Assembly: GCA_013695395.1 (NCBI GenBank)
Contig: JACDAP010000551.1
Coordinates: 1 to 8,693, forward strand
From: Solirubrobacterales bacterium
Lineage (GTDB): Bacteria > Actinomycetota > Thermoleophilia > Solirubrobacterales > Solirubrobacteraceae
Direction of reading: 5' to 3'
Length of the DNA stretch: 8,693 nt
The notes beneath the pieces are model-generated. The model saw nothing but the letters and a program-made list of their open reading frames with translations. It had not been told where the DNA came from and did no database searches. Numbering within the stretch: the first letter of the stretch is position 1; each line of letters starts with the position of its first letter. The position numbers were made by a program, and so were the translations under genes. Shown here one piece after another: positions 1 to 7,281 of the stretch.

Positions 1-1
1 C

Positions 2-877
2 CTCGGGACCGTCGGGATCCTGCCGCCGACAGCGTTCGCCTCCGCCTTACGCGAGGCGCAGCGGCAGGCTGGTGATGCTCGCCCGGTTGCCGCAAATCTC
101 CTTCTGCCGTTCACACGGTCAGCGCACGTCCGGGCCTGCATCGAAGCCCGTGCAGATGTCGTCGTCCTGCACGGGGGGCGAGCCCCGAAGGTCGTCAAGC
201 GGCTCCGCGCAGCCGGCATCGAAGTCCTGCACACCGTCGGCACCGTTCCCGAGGCCCGGCAGGCGCTCGACGATGGGGTCTCCGGTCTGGTGGTCCAAGG
301 AACCGAGGCCGGTGGCCACACGGTGGCAGTCCACCCGACAGCCAGAGCGCTCGAGCTGGTGTTGGAGGCGGTAGGGGCCGTACCGACCTGGGCGGCGGGC
401 GGGGTCGCACACGCCGACGACGTGCGAAAGCTCCTGGAGATCGGTGCCGAGGCAGTCGTCGCCGGCAGCCGATTCGTTCTGACCGAGGAATGCGGCGCAC
501 ACCCTGCCTACAAGCAGGCACTCGTCACCGGCACCGAGACGGTCGAAACGCAGCTGTTCGGTTTCGGATGGCCCATGCGTCACCGCGTCCTCGTGAACGC
601 GGCCGTCCGTCGCTGGGGCGAAGGGCCGCAGCTCATGAGGGCGATCAACGCGCGAAGCGGGTGGGTCGGTGGCCTCCTCCCGCTTCAACTGATGGAGACC
701 TACCCACTCGCGCAGACGCTCCGCGTCCCACTGCTCACCGCCGGTCCCGCGCTCGTCGGGATGCCCGATCGCACAGTCGCGGTCACCCCGCTGTACGCCG
801 GGCGCGGCGTCAGCCGCATGCACGACATCCTCTCGGCCGCCGACGCGGTCCGGGCTCTCGCGCCCGGTCTGGGTTGA
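2..877 (+). CDS. Nitronate monooxygenase-family flavoprotein, 5'-partial
   Basis: This frame is open from base 2 to a TGA at 875-877 and gives 291 residues with no N-terminus. Family members are roughly 320-360 residues, so I infer that a few tens of residues are missing off the left edge. The key signature is VQGTEAGGH near fragment residues 98-106, which matches the QG-x-EAGGH motif of nitronate monooxygenases (2-nitropropane dioxygenase family); H106 corresponds to the catalytic His. AAGGVAHADDV (131-141) and the GAEAVVAGSRF segment (148-158) fit the FMN phosphate-binding end of the TIM barrel. The C-terminal region includes FGFGWPMRHRVLVN (186-199). Such enzymes oxidise alkyl nitronates with FMN and O2, but many homologues have other or unknown substrates, so the substrate is not assigned. 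It is the only plus-strand gene and converges with egtD. Its codons carry more A/T in third position than its neighbours, including a TTA at 47-49. Confidence 0.88.
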   Translation, partial: LGTVGILPPTAFASALREAQRQAGDARPVAANLLLPFTRSAHVRACIEARADVVVLHGGRAPKVVKRLRAAGIEVLHTVGTVPEARQALDDGVSGLVVQGTEAGGHTVAVHPTARALELVLEAVGAVPTWAAGGVAHADDVRKLLEIGAEAVVAGSRFVLTEECGAHPAYKQALVTGTETVETQLFGFGWPMRHRVLVNAAVRRWGEGPQLMRAINARSGWVGGLLPLQLMETYPLAQTLRVPLLTAGPALVGMPDRTVAVTPLYAGRGVSRMHDILSAADAVRALAPGLG

Positions 878-922
878 GTACCGCTCCGCGCTGCTCGCGC
901 GCCGTGTTCTCAGATCCACCAG

Positions 923-948
923 GGCAGCGGTCGGGGTCGGGCGCTGCC
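923..948. terminator. Inverted repeat between convergent genes, possible bidirectional terminator
   Basis: The 84-bp gap between the nitronate monooxygenase stop (877) and the egtD stop (962) contains a perfect 7-bp inverted repeat, GGCAGCG (923-929) and CGCTGCC (942-948), with a 12-base loop. No T-run follows on either strand, so it is not a canonical intrinsic terminator. Its position between two converging genes is the main argument. Chance is a real alternative at this GC content. Confidence 0.3.
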
Positions 949-961
949 GGCGGGACGTCCC

Positions 962-1957
962 TCAGCCCGGCGCCGGCCGCGCCAGCGTCAGCGAGAACAT
1001 CTTCTCGGCGTCGGTGAGGAGCTCGGCGAGCTCGAGCCCCGAGGCCTCGAGATCCTCCGCCAGTCGCTCGGGCGTGAACTTCGTCGAGATCTCGGTGCGC
1101 ATCTCCTCGCGCGGCGCGAAGTCGATGACGAGGTTGAGCGCGCGGACGTTGACGGTCATCTTCCGGCTCGCGCGCAGGCGCATCTCGATCCACTCGCGCT
1201 CACGATCGAAGAACGCGAAGTGCTCGAACGCATCGGGCTCGAAGTCGGCGTCGAGCTCCCGGTTGATCACGTGCAGGACGTTGCGATTGAAGGCCGCGCT
1301 GATCCCGGCCGCGTCGTTGTAGGCGGCTTCGATGATCGCCGGGTCCTTCACGAGGTCGGTGCCGAGCAGCAGGTAGTCCTGCGGGCGCAGCACGTCGGCC
1401 AGCTGGCGCAGGAAGCGGCGGCGCGAGCCCGGGATGAAGTTGCCGAGCGTCCCGCCGAGGAACGCGACGATCCGCGGTCCGTCGGGCGCTGGGATGTGCT
1501 CGAGATGGCGCTCGAAGTCCCCGACGATGCCGTGGACGGTGAGTTCGGGGTGCTCCTGGGTGAGCTCGGCGGCGACGTCGCGGACCATGCCCTCGGTCAC
1601 GTCGAAGGGGACGTAGCGCTGGAGGGTCCCGGCGTCGGCCATGGCCTGCAGCAGGATCCGCGTCTTGGCGGCGGTGCCCGAGCCGAGCTCGACGAGCTCC
1701 GCTGCTCCGGTCAGCTCCACGATCTCCGCGGCGCGCTCCTGCAGGATCGCCCGCTCGGTGCGGGTCGGGTAGTACTCGGGCTCGTCGCAGACCTGGTCGA
1801 AGAGGTCGGCGCCGACCTCGTCGTAGAAGTGCTTGGGCGGGAGCTCCTTGAACGGGCGGGTGAGCCCGTCGAGCACGTCGTCGGCCAGGCTCGAGTCGGC
1901 GGCCTCCTCGAGGTAGTTGTGCACGAAGACACGGGACAGCGTTCCGGCGGGTTCCAT
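962..1957 (-). CDS. egtD: L-histidine N-alpha-methyltransferase (ergothioneine biosynthesis)
   Basis: This 331-residue protein (about 320 in mycobacteria) would transfer three methyl groups from SAM to the alpha-amine of histidine to give hercynine, the first committed step of ergothioneine synthesis; cytosolic. What can be seen: the N-terminal KHFYDEVGADLFDQ and EYYPTRTE segments (42-68) typical of EgtD; the SAM-binding ELGSGTAAKTR loop (90-100); GGTLGNF (168-174), with N173 matching the histidine-binding Asn; YNDAAG (213-218), with Y213 at the substrate Tyr position; and RTEIST (287-292), with E289 and S291 in the places of the Glu/Ser pair that holds the histidine imidazole. The ATG at 1957 is chosen because GAGGAG lies five bases upstream and the protein begins where homologues do. 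The start overlaps the egtB stop by one base (TGATG), implying translational coupling. Confidence 0.97.
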   Translation of the reverse strand: MEPAGTLSRVFVHNYLEEAADSSLADDVLDGLTRPFKELPPKHFYDEVGADLFDQVCDEPEYYPTRTERAILQERAAEIVELTGAAELVELGSGTAAKTRILLQAMADAGTLQRYVPFDVTEGMVRDVAAELTQEHPELTVHGIVGDFERHLEHIPAPDGPRIVAFLGGTLGNFIPGSRRRFLRQLADVLRPQDYLLLGTDLVKDPAIIEAAYNDAAGISAAFNRNVLHVINRELDADFEPDAFEHFAFFDREREWIEMRLRASRKMTVNVRALNLVIDFAPREEMRTEISTKFTPERLAEDLEASGLELAELLTDAEKMFSLTLARPAPG

Positions 1958-3096
1958 CAGGTCTCCTCGGGGGATGAGCGGGCGAGGCGCAAGCCGGAGA
2001 AGATCTGTCGGCGTTGCGGGAGGTCCCAGTTGCGGAAGGTCGGGGAGGCGACCCGGGAATGCGTCGCCCAGCAGCCGCCGCGCAGGACACGGTAGTCCGG
2101 GCCGAAGAAGACCTCGGAGTACTCGGGGTACGGGTAGGCGGTGAAGCCGGGGTAGGCGGCGAAGGGGGACGAGGTCCACTCCCACACGTGGCCGGTGCCG
2201 TCCAGCTGGCCCGAGGTCGACGCCCTCTCCCACTCGAACTCGGTGGGCAGCCGGGCCCCGCACGAGCGTGCGAAGGCGTCGGCCTCGAACCAGGAGACGT
2301 GGCACACCGGCGCCTCTGCGGGCGCGGCGGCCACCCGCGGGTCGCGCCCGATGTCGTACTCCTCCTTCCAGGCCCAGCCCTCGTCGCTCCACCATTCGCG
2401 GCGCACGTAGCCGCCGCCCTCGGCGAAGCGCAGCCAGGTCGCGTTGGTGACCGGGCGACGGGCGATCTGGAAGGCGTCGAGCGTGCGGTCGTGGCGGGGG
2501 CGTTCGTTGTCGTAGGCGAACCCGTCCGGGCCGGCGCCGATGGTGGTCGCACCGGCGGGGAACGAGAGCCACCGCTCCGTGGTCGAGAGCCGGCGCGAGG
2601 GCGGATCGCTCTCGGGGAGCAACCCGCCGAGGCTCATCGCTTGGCGCATCGTCTCGGTGTGCTGCAGCTCATGGCGCAGCACCAGTTCGACGAGGTCGAG
2701 GTCGAGGTCACGGTCGGAGAGGGCACCGTCCAGGACGGCGTTCGAGCGCTCGCGGACGTCGGCGAGGTACTCGTGCGCACCATCGAGATCAAGCAGCGGG
2801 ATCTCGCCGCGGACCTCGCGCGGGGTCTCGAAGGCGTCGTACATCGCGGCGAGCTCCGGGTGGAGCAGCTCCAACCCGCCGACCCGGTGGGCGATCCACA
2901 GGTCCTCGTACGCGGCGATGTGCGCGAGATCCCAGACCAGGGGGGACATGAGGGGGTCGAGCACGCGCTCGAGATCGGAGCGCTCGAGATGCCCGACGAG
3001 CGCGAGGGTCGCCGCGCGGACGGCGGCGAGGTCCTCGGCCTCGGGCCGCAGGGTGGAAGGGGAGCCCTGAGCGGCCACGGACTCCAGTATCCCCAT
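1957..3096 (-). CDS. egtB: Hercynine oxygenase / sulfoxide synthase EgtB
   Basis: This 379-residue non-haem iron enzyme would join hercynine to a cysteine-containing thiol with O2 to form the sulfoxide precursor of ergothioneine. An N-terminal DinB-like domain carries the three iron ligands: H59 in WDLAHIAAYEDLW, and H142/H146 in RHELQHTETM. The 83-residue gap from H59 to H142 matches the spacing I recall for mycobacterial EgtB. A C-terminal FGE-sulfatase-like domain runs from about 175 to the end, with CHVSWFEADAF (265-275), LPTEFEWERA (283-292), HVWEWTSSPF (303-312) and RNWDLPQRRQIFSG (355-368). R93/R96 (PREVR) and D358/R362 (DLPQR) resemble residues that bind gamma-glutamylcysteine in the mycobacterial enzyme, suggesting that donor. 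The start is uncertain: ATG 3096 has no strong Shine-Dalgarno, while a GTG at 3078 has a -10-like hexamer seven bases upstream and could begin a leaderless message. The frame is open upstream to 3288, but that extension lacks family similarity. Confidence 0.96.
   Translation of the reverse strand: MGILESVAAQGSPSTLRPEAEDLAAVRAATLALVGHLERSDLERVLDPLMSPLVWDLAHIAAYEDLWIAHRVGGLELLHPELAAMYDAFETPREVRGEIPLLDLDGAHEYLADVRERSNAVLDGALSDRDLDLDLVELVLRHELQHTETMRQAMSLGGLLPESDPPSRRLSTTERWLSFPAGATTIGAGPDGFAYDNERPRHDRTLDAFQIARRPVTNATWLRFAEGGGYVRREWWSDEGWAWKEEYDIGRDPRVAAAPAEAPVCHVSWFEADAFARSCGARLPTEFEWERASTSGQLDGTGHVWEWTSSPFAAYPGFTAYPYPEYSEVFFGPDYRVLRGGCWATHSRVASPTFRNWDLPQRRQIFSGLRLARSSPEET
1963..1968 (-). promoter_or_regulatory. 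Shine-Dalgarno site of egtD inside the end of egtB
   Basis: GAGGAG on the minus strand lies five bases before the egtD ATG and inside the last codons of egtB. It fixes the egtD start and supports coupled translation of the pair. Confidence 0.8.
3086..3091 (-). promoter_or_regulatory. Possible -10 element for a leaderless egtB transcript
   Basis: GATACT on the minus strand matches TATAAT at four of six positions and ends exactly seven bases before an in-frame GTG (3078-3076) of egtB. That spacing would put +1 on the GTG. No TTGACA-like -35 is visible at the right distance. If it is real, egtB starts at V7 of the annotated protein. Confidence 0.3.
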
Positions 3097-3110
3097 CCCC
3101 CGGCGGTTGA

Positions 3111-3127
3111 TGCGCCAATCCGGCGCA
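3111..3127. promoter_or_regulatory. Inverted repeat upstream of egtB, candidate operator
   Basis: TGCGCC (3111-3116) and GGCGCA (3122-3127) form a perfect 6-bp inverted repeat around AATCC, 15 bases upstream of the egtB ATG. If transcription starts at the GTG at 3078, the dyad is centred near -41, a typical place for a regulator. No regulator gene is adjacent and the site is not matched to a known operator. Confidence 0.3.
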
Positions 3128-3151
3128 ACGGTCAGCGTCCCGTAATGCGCG

Positions 3152-3340
3152 TCAGTGCGGAGCCGGGCGCGGGAGCCGCTTGCGCCAGGCGCTGAAGGAG
3201 CCCATCGGCCCGTCGTGCGGCGCGGCGAGCCACGGCCAGGGGTCGAGGGCCACCGGCTCGAGCGCGGCGGCGAGCCGGCGAGCCACATGCGGGTCTGGTT
3301 GACGACGTCCAGCCGTCGCGGGCGGGCGACGCTCCGGGAC
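3152..3340 (-). pseudogene. Possible small or frameshifted coding remnant between the STAS gene and egtB
   Basis: I recognise no family here. The minus strand shows strong G/C preference at third codon positions in one frame from about 3340 down to about 3280 (reading ...RLDVVNQTRMWLA), then in the -1 frame from about 3286 to a TGA at 3152-3154. The second part, read from a GTG at 3286, would be 44 residues, including ALEPVALDPWPWLAAPHDG and GSFSAWRKRL, a composition unlike the Arg/Pro/Ser-rich noise of shadow frames. Restoring one base in the CTCGCCGGCTCG stretch would join the two parts. No good Shine-Dalgarno precedes either the ATG at 3288 or the GTG at 3286. It may be a decayed gene, a sequencing indel in a real small gene, or a small ORF starting at 3286. 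Confidence 0.35.
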
Positions 3341-3351
3341 CTGGAGCAGCC

Positions 3352-3735
3352 CTACTTCAGGGTGAGGCGAAGCTGCGGCGCGTCCGCCCGGGTGAGGCGC
3401 AGGTGCACGCTGCCGTCGGCGACCACGCAGACGAGCATGGGACGCTCGCGACCGAACGCGGCGTGGCGCAGGCCGAGCCAGGTCACGGTCTCCTCGTGCA
3501 GGTCGGAGACGCCGGTCAGGTCGATGACGAGCGGGGCGGTCCGCTCCCGCAGTCGGAGCAGCCGCTCGTCGAGAGCCGCGGTCTCGCGCGGCCCGACCGA
3601 TCCCCACAGTTCGACGCGCACCGCGTCGAACTCCTCCTCGAAGGCCCAGCGGCACGCCGGGGCGGGGTCCGCGAGCGCCCGTCGCTCGGCGCTGGGTCCT
3701 TCGCCGGCTCCTTCGGCTACGAGGTCCACTGCCAT
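3352..3735 (-). CDS. STAS-domain protein, anti-sigma-factor-antagonist-like with Glu at the phospho-Ser site
   Basis: This 127-residue protein has a roughly 35-residue disordered-looking N-terminal stretch followed by a STAS fold: strand AVRVELWGSVG (38-48), helix ETAALDERLLRLRER (51-65), strand APLVIDLTGVSDL (67-79), helix ETVTWLGLRHAAF (82-94), strand MLVCVVADGS (100-109), and a final strand QLRLTLK. STAS proteins such as SpoIIAA bind anti-sigma kinases and are controlled by phosphorylation of a Ser in the V-S-x-x-D-S-S-G loop. Here the loop is VSDLHEET (76-83), with E81 at the expected Ser position. It may therefore act constitutively, or be a scaffold unrelated to sigma control; neither kinase nor sigma factor is adjacent. 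The ATG at 3735 has no Shine-Dalgarno but has a -10-like hexamer seven bases upstream. Its role beside egtB is unknown. Confidence 0.8.
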   Translation of the reverse strand: MAVDLVAEGAGEGPSAERRALADPAPACRWAFEEEFDAVRVELWGSVGPRETAALDERLLRLRERTAPLVIDLTGVSDLHEETVTWLGLRHAAFGRERPMLVCVVADGSVHLRLTRADAPQLRLTLK

Positions 3736-3742
3736 CCCGGCG

Positions 3743-3748
3743 ATAGTA
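3743..3748 (-). promoter_or_regulatory. Putative -10 box for a leaderless STAS transcript
   Basis: TACTAT on the minus strand fits the TAnnnT pattern of actinobacterial -10 boxes. Seven bases separate it from the ATG at 3735, so +1 would coincide with the start codon. The absence of a Shine-Dalgarno at this start agrees. No clear -35 is seen upstream. Confidence 0.45.
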
Positions 3749-3826
3749 CGCCCGGCGCAGGTCGGAAACCGAGCTCCGGACGAACGGTTGGTTCCTGACT
3801 CCTTCGGAACGTGCGGACAAAGCCGG

Positions 3827-5839
<2,013 letters not shown>

Positions 5840-5920
5840 GGCGTCCGGGGGATGCTCGCACGACCGGCGCCGAGGCACGACGGCTGCAGCCCGGTACCCG
5901 CCACGGCGCTCCCGGGCTTC

Positions 5921-5971
5921 GACCTCGAAAAGGCGGATGTGGGGGCATGGAGCCCGGGTCTGCCTTCTCGC
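5921..5971. repeat. Palindromic repeat, copy 1 (after the DUF559 gene)
   Basis: An imperfect palindrome of 51 bp in the 164-bp gap between the DUF559 stop and the GH15 start. AAGGC (5930-5934) pairs with GCCTT (5962-5966), and an inner stem GGGC/GCCC closes a short ATGGA loop. An outer pair, CGACCTC (5920-5926) with GAGGTCG (5980-5986), extends it. By eye it matches copy 3 (7083-7133) at about three quarters of positions without gaps, with conserved ends and a changed centre. Nothing else is recognisable in this gap apart from a short GGCTGCAGCC palindrome near 5882-5891. Confidence 0.7.
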
Positions 5972-6003
5972 AAGGGCTTGAGGTCGCCGGTCCCCGGGCA
6001 GCG

Positions 6004-6984
6004 CTACACGGTGGAGATGCCGAGAGCGCGGCGGAGGTCGGCGATGACCTCGTCGCGGTGATGGCGGAGGTCGTCCCCGGTGAGGCGGATGATCGTCCAG
6101 CCGGCCGCCGCGAGCCGCCTGTCGCGGCGGCGATCCCGGTAGGGCACGTAGCCGGTCTCGTGAATGGGGAGGAAGTCGAGCTCGACCATGACGCGCCGCT
6201 CCCGCCACAAGGCGTCGCACTCGCGCAGGTCGCCGTCGCCGATGTCGACGAGCTCGCCGCGCTCATACGCCGGGATGCGCGCTTCCAGGACCAGCGCCGC
6301 GAACGCCTGCTCGAGGGTGCTCCGGGTCCAGCCCTTCGACCGGTCACGGGCGTCGAGGACCCGACGCAGCATCCGGGCACCACGGCGGCCGCGGACCTGG
6401 ACGAGCAACCGCGCCACGTTCTGCGCGTGGAGCCAGCCCTTGATCGCCGCCTCGTTGATCAGGAGCGCGAGCGTCGGTTCGTCCATCACGCTCGCGCAGT
6501 CGACGATCGTCCGCAGCAACGACGTCACCGGCAGGCCGCGCCGGTGCGTGACGTCCCGGCGAGGGTCGAGCCGGCCCTGGTGGATCGCCACTCTGCGCCG
6601 CGACCGCCGGTGGCGCGCGGCGGTGACCTCGACGCGTCCGGTCCAGGTGAGCAGGCCCCACACCGCGGCGGCGGAGCGGTGGGAGAGCACGGCGCCGGGC
6701 CCCGCGACGAGCAGGGCGGCGGCCTCCTCCGACCCCGGCGCGAGCCGTTCGTGCCCGACGAGGAAGAGCTCGCCTCGCCGGGGAAAGAGCCGACCGCTAC
6801 GGACCGCGCGCCGCACGCCGTCCCGGTCGATACCTGCGGCACGGAGCTGGCTGCGGTGGATCCACCCGCACTGGCGTGTCGCCAACCGGGCGACCTCGTG
6901 CCAGGGCCCGTGGCGCTCCGGGTGCTGCTCCGCGTCCGAGGTGGATCCCGTCGCTGCGCCGGGGCGCCCCGCCCCGGCACCCAA
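6004..6984 (-). CDS. AbiEi-like winged-helix protein with C-terminal DUF559 nuclease-like domain
   Basis: With the start used here it has 326 residues. The N-terminal part (about 28-110) reads like the AbiEi antitoxin-type winged helix common in actinobacteria: EVARLATRQ, HRSQLRAAGIDRDGVRRAV, RLFPRRGELFLVG, LSHRSAAAVWGL. A linker follows with LPVTSLLRTIVDCA (151-164). The C-terminal DUF559 domain (about 221-322) has STLEQAF, CDALW, VMVELDFLPIHETG, DRRRDRRLAAAGWTIIRLT; E225, D257, E268 and D270 fit a Vsr/PD-(D/E)XK-like nuclease site. Such fusions are abundant and mostly uncharacterised; a role in defence or DNA processing is inference. The start is unresolved: TTG 6984 is a compromise, TTG 6885 has GAGG eight bases upstream but cuts the first helix, and ATG 7149 would add an N-terminus encoded by two palindromic repeats. 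No partner toxin gene is adjacent. Confidence 0.85.
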   Translation of the reverse strand: MGAGAGRPGAATGSTSDAEQHPERHGPWHEVARLATRQCGWIHRSQLRAAGIDRDGVRRAVRSGRLFPRRGELFLVGHERLAPGSEEAAALLVAGPGAVLSHRSAAAVWGLLTWTGRVEVTAARHRRSRRRVAIHQGRLDPRRDVTHRRGLPVTSLLRTIVDCASVMDEPTLALLINEAAIKGWLHAQNVARLLVQVRGRRGARMLRRVLDARDRSKGWTRSTLEQAFAALVLEARIPAYERGELVDIGDGDLRECDALWRERRVMVELDFLPIHETGYVPYRDRRRDRRLAAAGWTIIRLTGDDLRHHRDEVIADLRRALGISTV

Positions 6985-7014
6985 GCGGGTGCTTGCCGCC
7001 CCAGCCGGGATGGA

Positions 7015-7062
7015 GCGAGAAGGCAGAGCCGGGGCCCTGGAGCCCGCATTCTCCTGCTCGGA
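7015..7062. repeat. Palindromic repeat, copy 2 (divergent, before the DUF559 gene)
   Basis: A diverged 48-bp member of the same repeat. On the minus strand it aligns without gaps to copy 3, sharing the CTTCTCG end and the central CCC/GGG blocks. Its own pairing includes GAGC and GAGAA with TTCTC and GCTC (two-base bulge), with GGGC and GCCC inside. It lies in the same reading frame as the DUF559 gene (minus-strand reading SEQENAGSRAPALPSRS). Confidence 0.5.
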
Positions 7063-7082
7063 GTGCGCCGCGTGCGGACGCA

Positions 7083-7133
7083 GATCTCGAGAAGGCGGAT
7101 GTGGGGTGCTCGCACCCGGGTTCGCCTTGTCGG
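7083..7133. repeat. Palindromic repeat, copy 3 (before the DUF559 gene)
   Basis: The most regular copy, 51 bp. AAGGCG (7092-7097) pairs with CGCCTT (7123-7128), extended by G-U and A-U pairs to about nine pairs. A separate inner hairpin pairs GGGTGC (7104-7109) with GCACCC (7112-7117). Relative to copy 1 the inner stem has different bases on both sides but still pairs. Minus-strand reading is ADKANPGASTPHPPSRD, in frame with the DUF559 gene. The rest of the 6985-7272 gap holds short GC-rich dyads and no clear promoter. Confidence 0.7.
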
Positions 7134-7266
7134 CGCGGCGGTTCGACATCCGTGAAGCGTCGTGCGGTGCTCCGCGACCGAACAAGACCGATGTGTCACG
7201 GAACTGTGTCGAGGTGGCGCAGAACCTACGCGGGGCACTGCGGTGGCGGCGGGGTCGGTGACGCGA

Positions 7267-7281
7267 CGCGCCTCAGGCGCG
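7267..7281. repeat. Hairpin centred on the phosphatase stop codon
   Basis: CGCGCC (7267-7272) and GGCGCG (7276-7281) are perfect inverted arms separated only by TCA, the complement of the TGA stop of the phosphatase gene. In RNA this would be a very stable short hairpin at the end of the message. It could mark the end of the opcA-pgl-phosphatase transcript, but there is no U-run. Confidence 0.4.

Noticed and set aside
119..919. A 266-codon minus-strand frame opposite the nitronate monooxygenase
   Set aside because: No family motif; the plus strand carries QGTEAGGH and the FMN-binding signatures, so this is a shadow.
1220..3195. Long plus-strand frames opposite egtB and egtD
   Set aside because: Antisense shadows of two strongly identified genes; their translations are low-complexity Gly/Val/Arg-rich.
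3097..3288. N-terminal extension of egtB to the ATG at 3288
   Set aside because: The added 64 residues are Arg/Ser/Pro-rich, lie beyond the EgtB domain boundary, and their codon bias is poorer than the alternative frame in the same bases. A start at 3096 or 3078 is preferred.
3791..3810. GTTCC/GGAAC inverted repeat after the GH15 gene, as terminator or ECF promoter
   Set aside because: Only five paired bases with a 10-base loop and no T-run; the GGAAC-to-CGTT spacing does not fit a known ECF promoter pattern.
5921..7133. The three repeats as a CRISPR array or insertion-sequence ends
   Set aside because: Spacing is irregular, the copies are diverged palindromes rather than identical direct repeats, and no cas gene, transposase or target-site duplication is visible.
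7186..7272. TAGGTT (minus strand, near 7231) as a -10 box for the DUF559 gene
   Set aside because: No -35-like hexamer at 16-19 bases, and the start of the gene itself is unresolved, so the match cannot be separated from chance.
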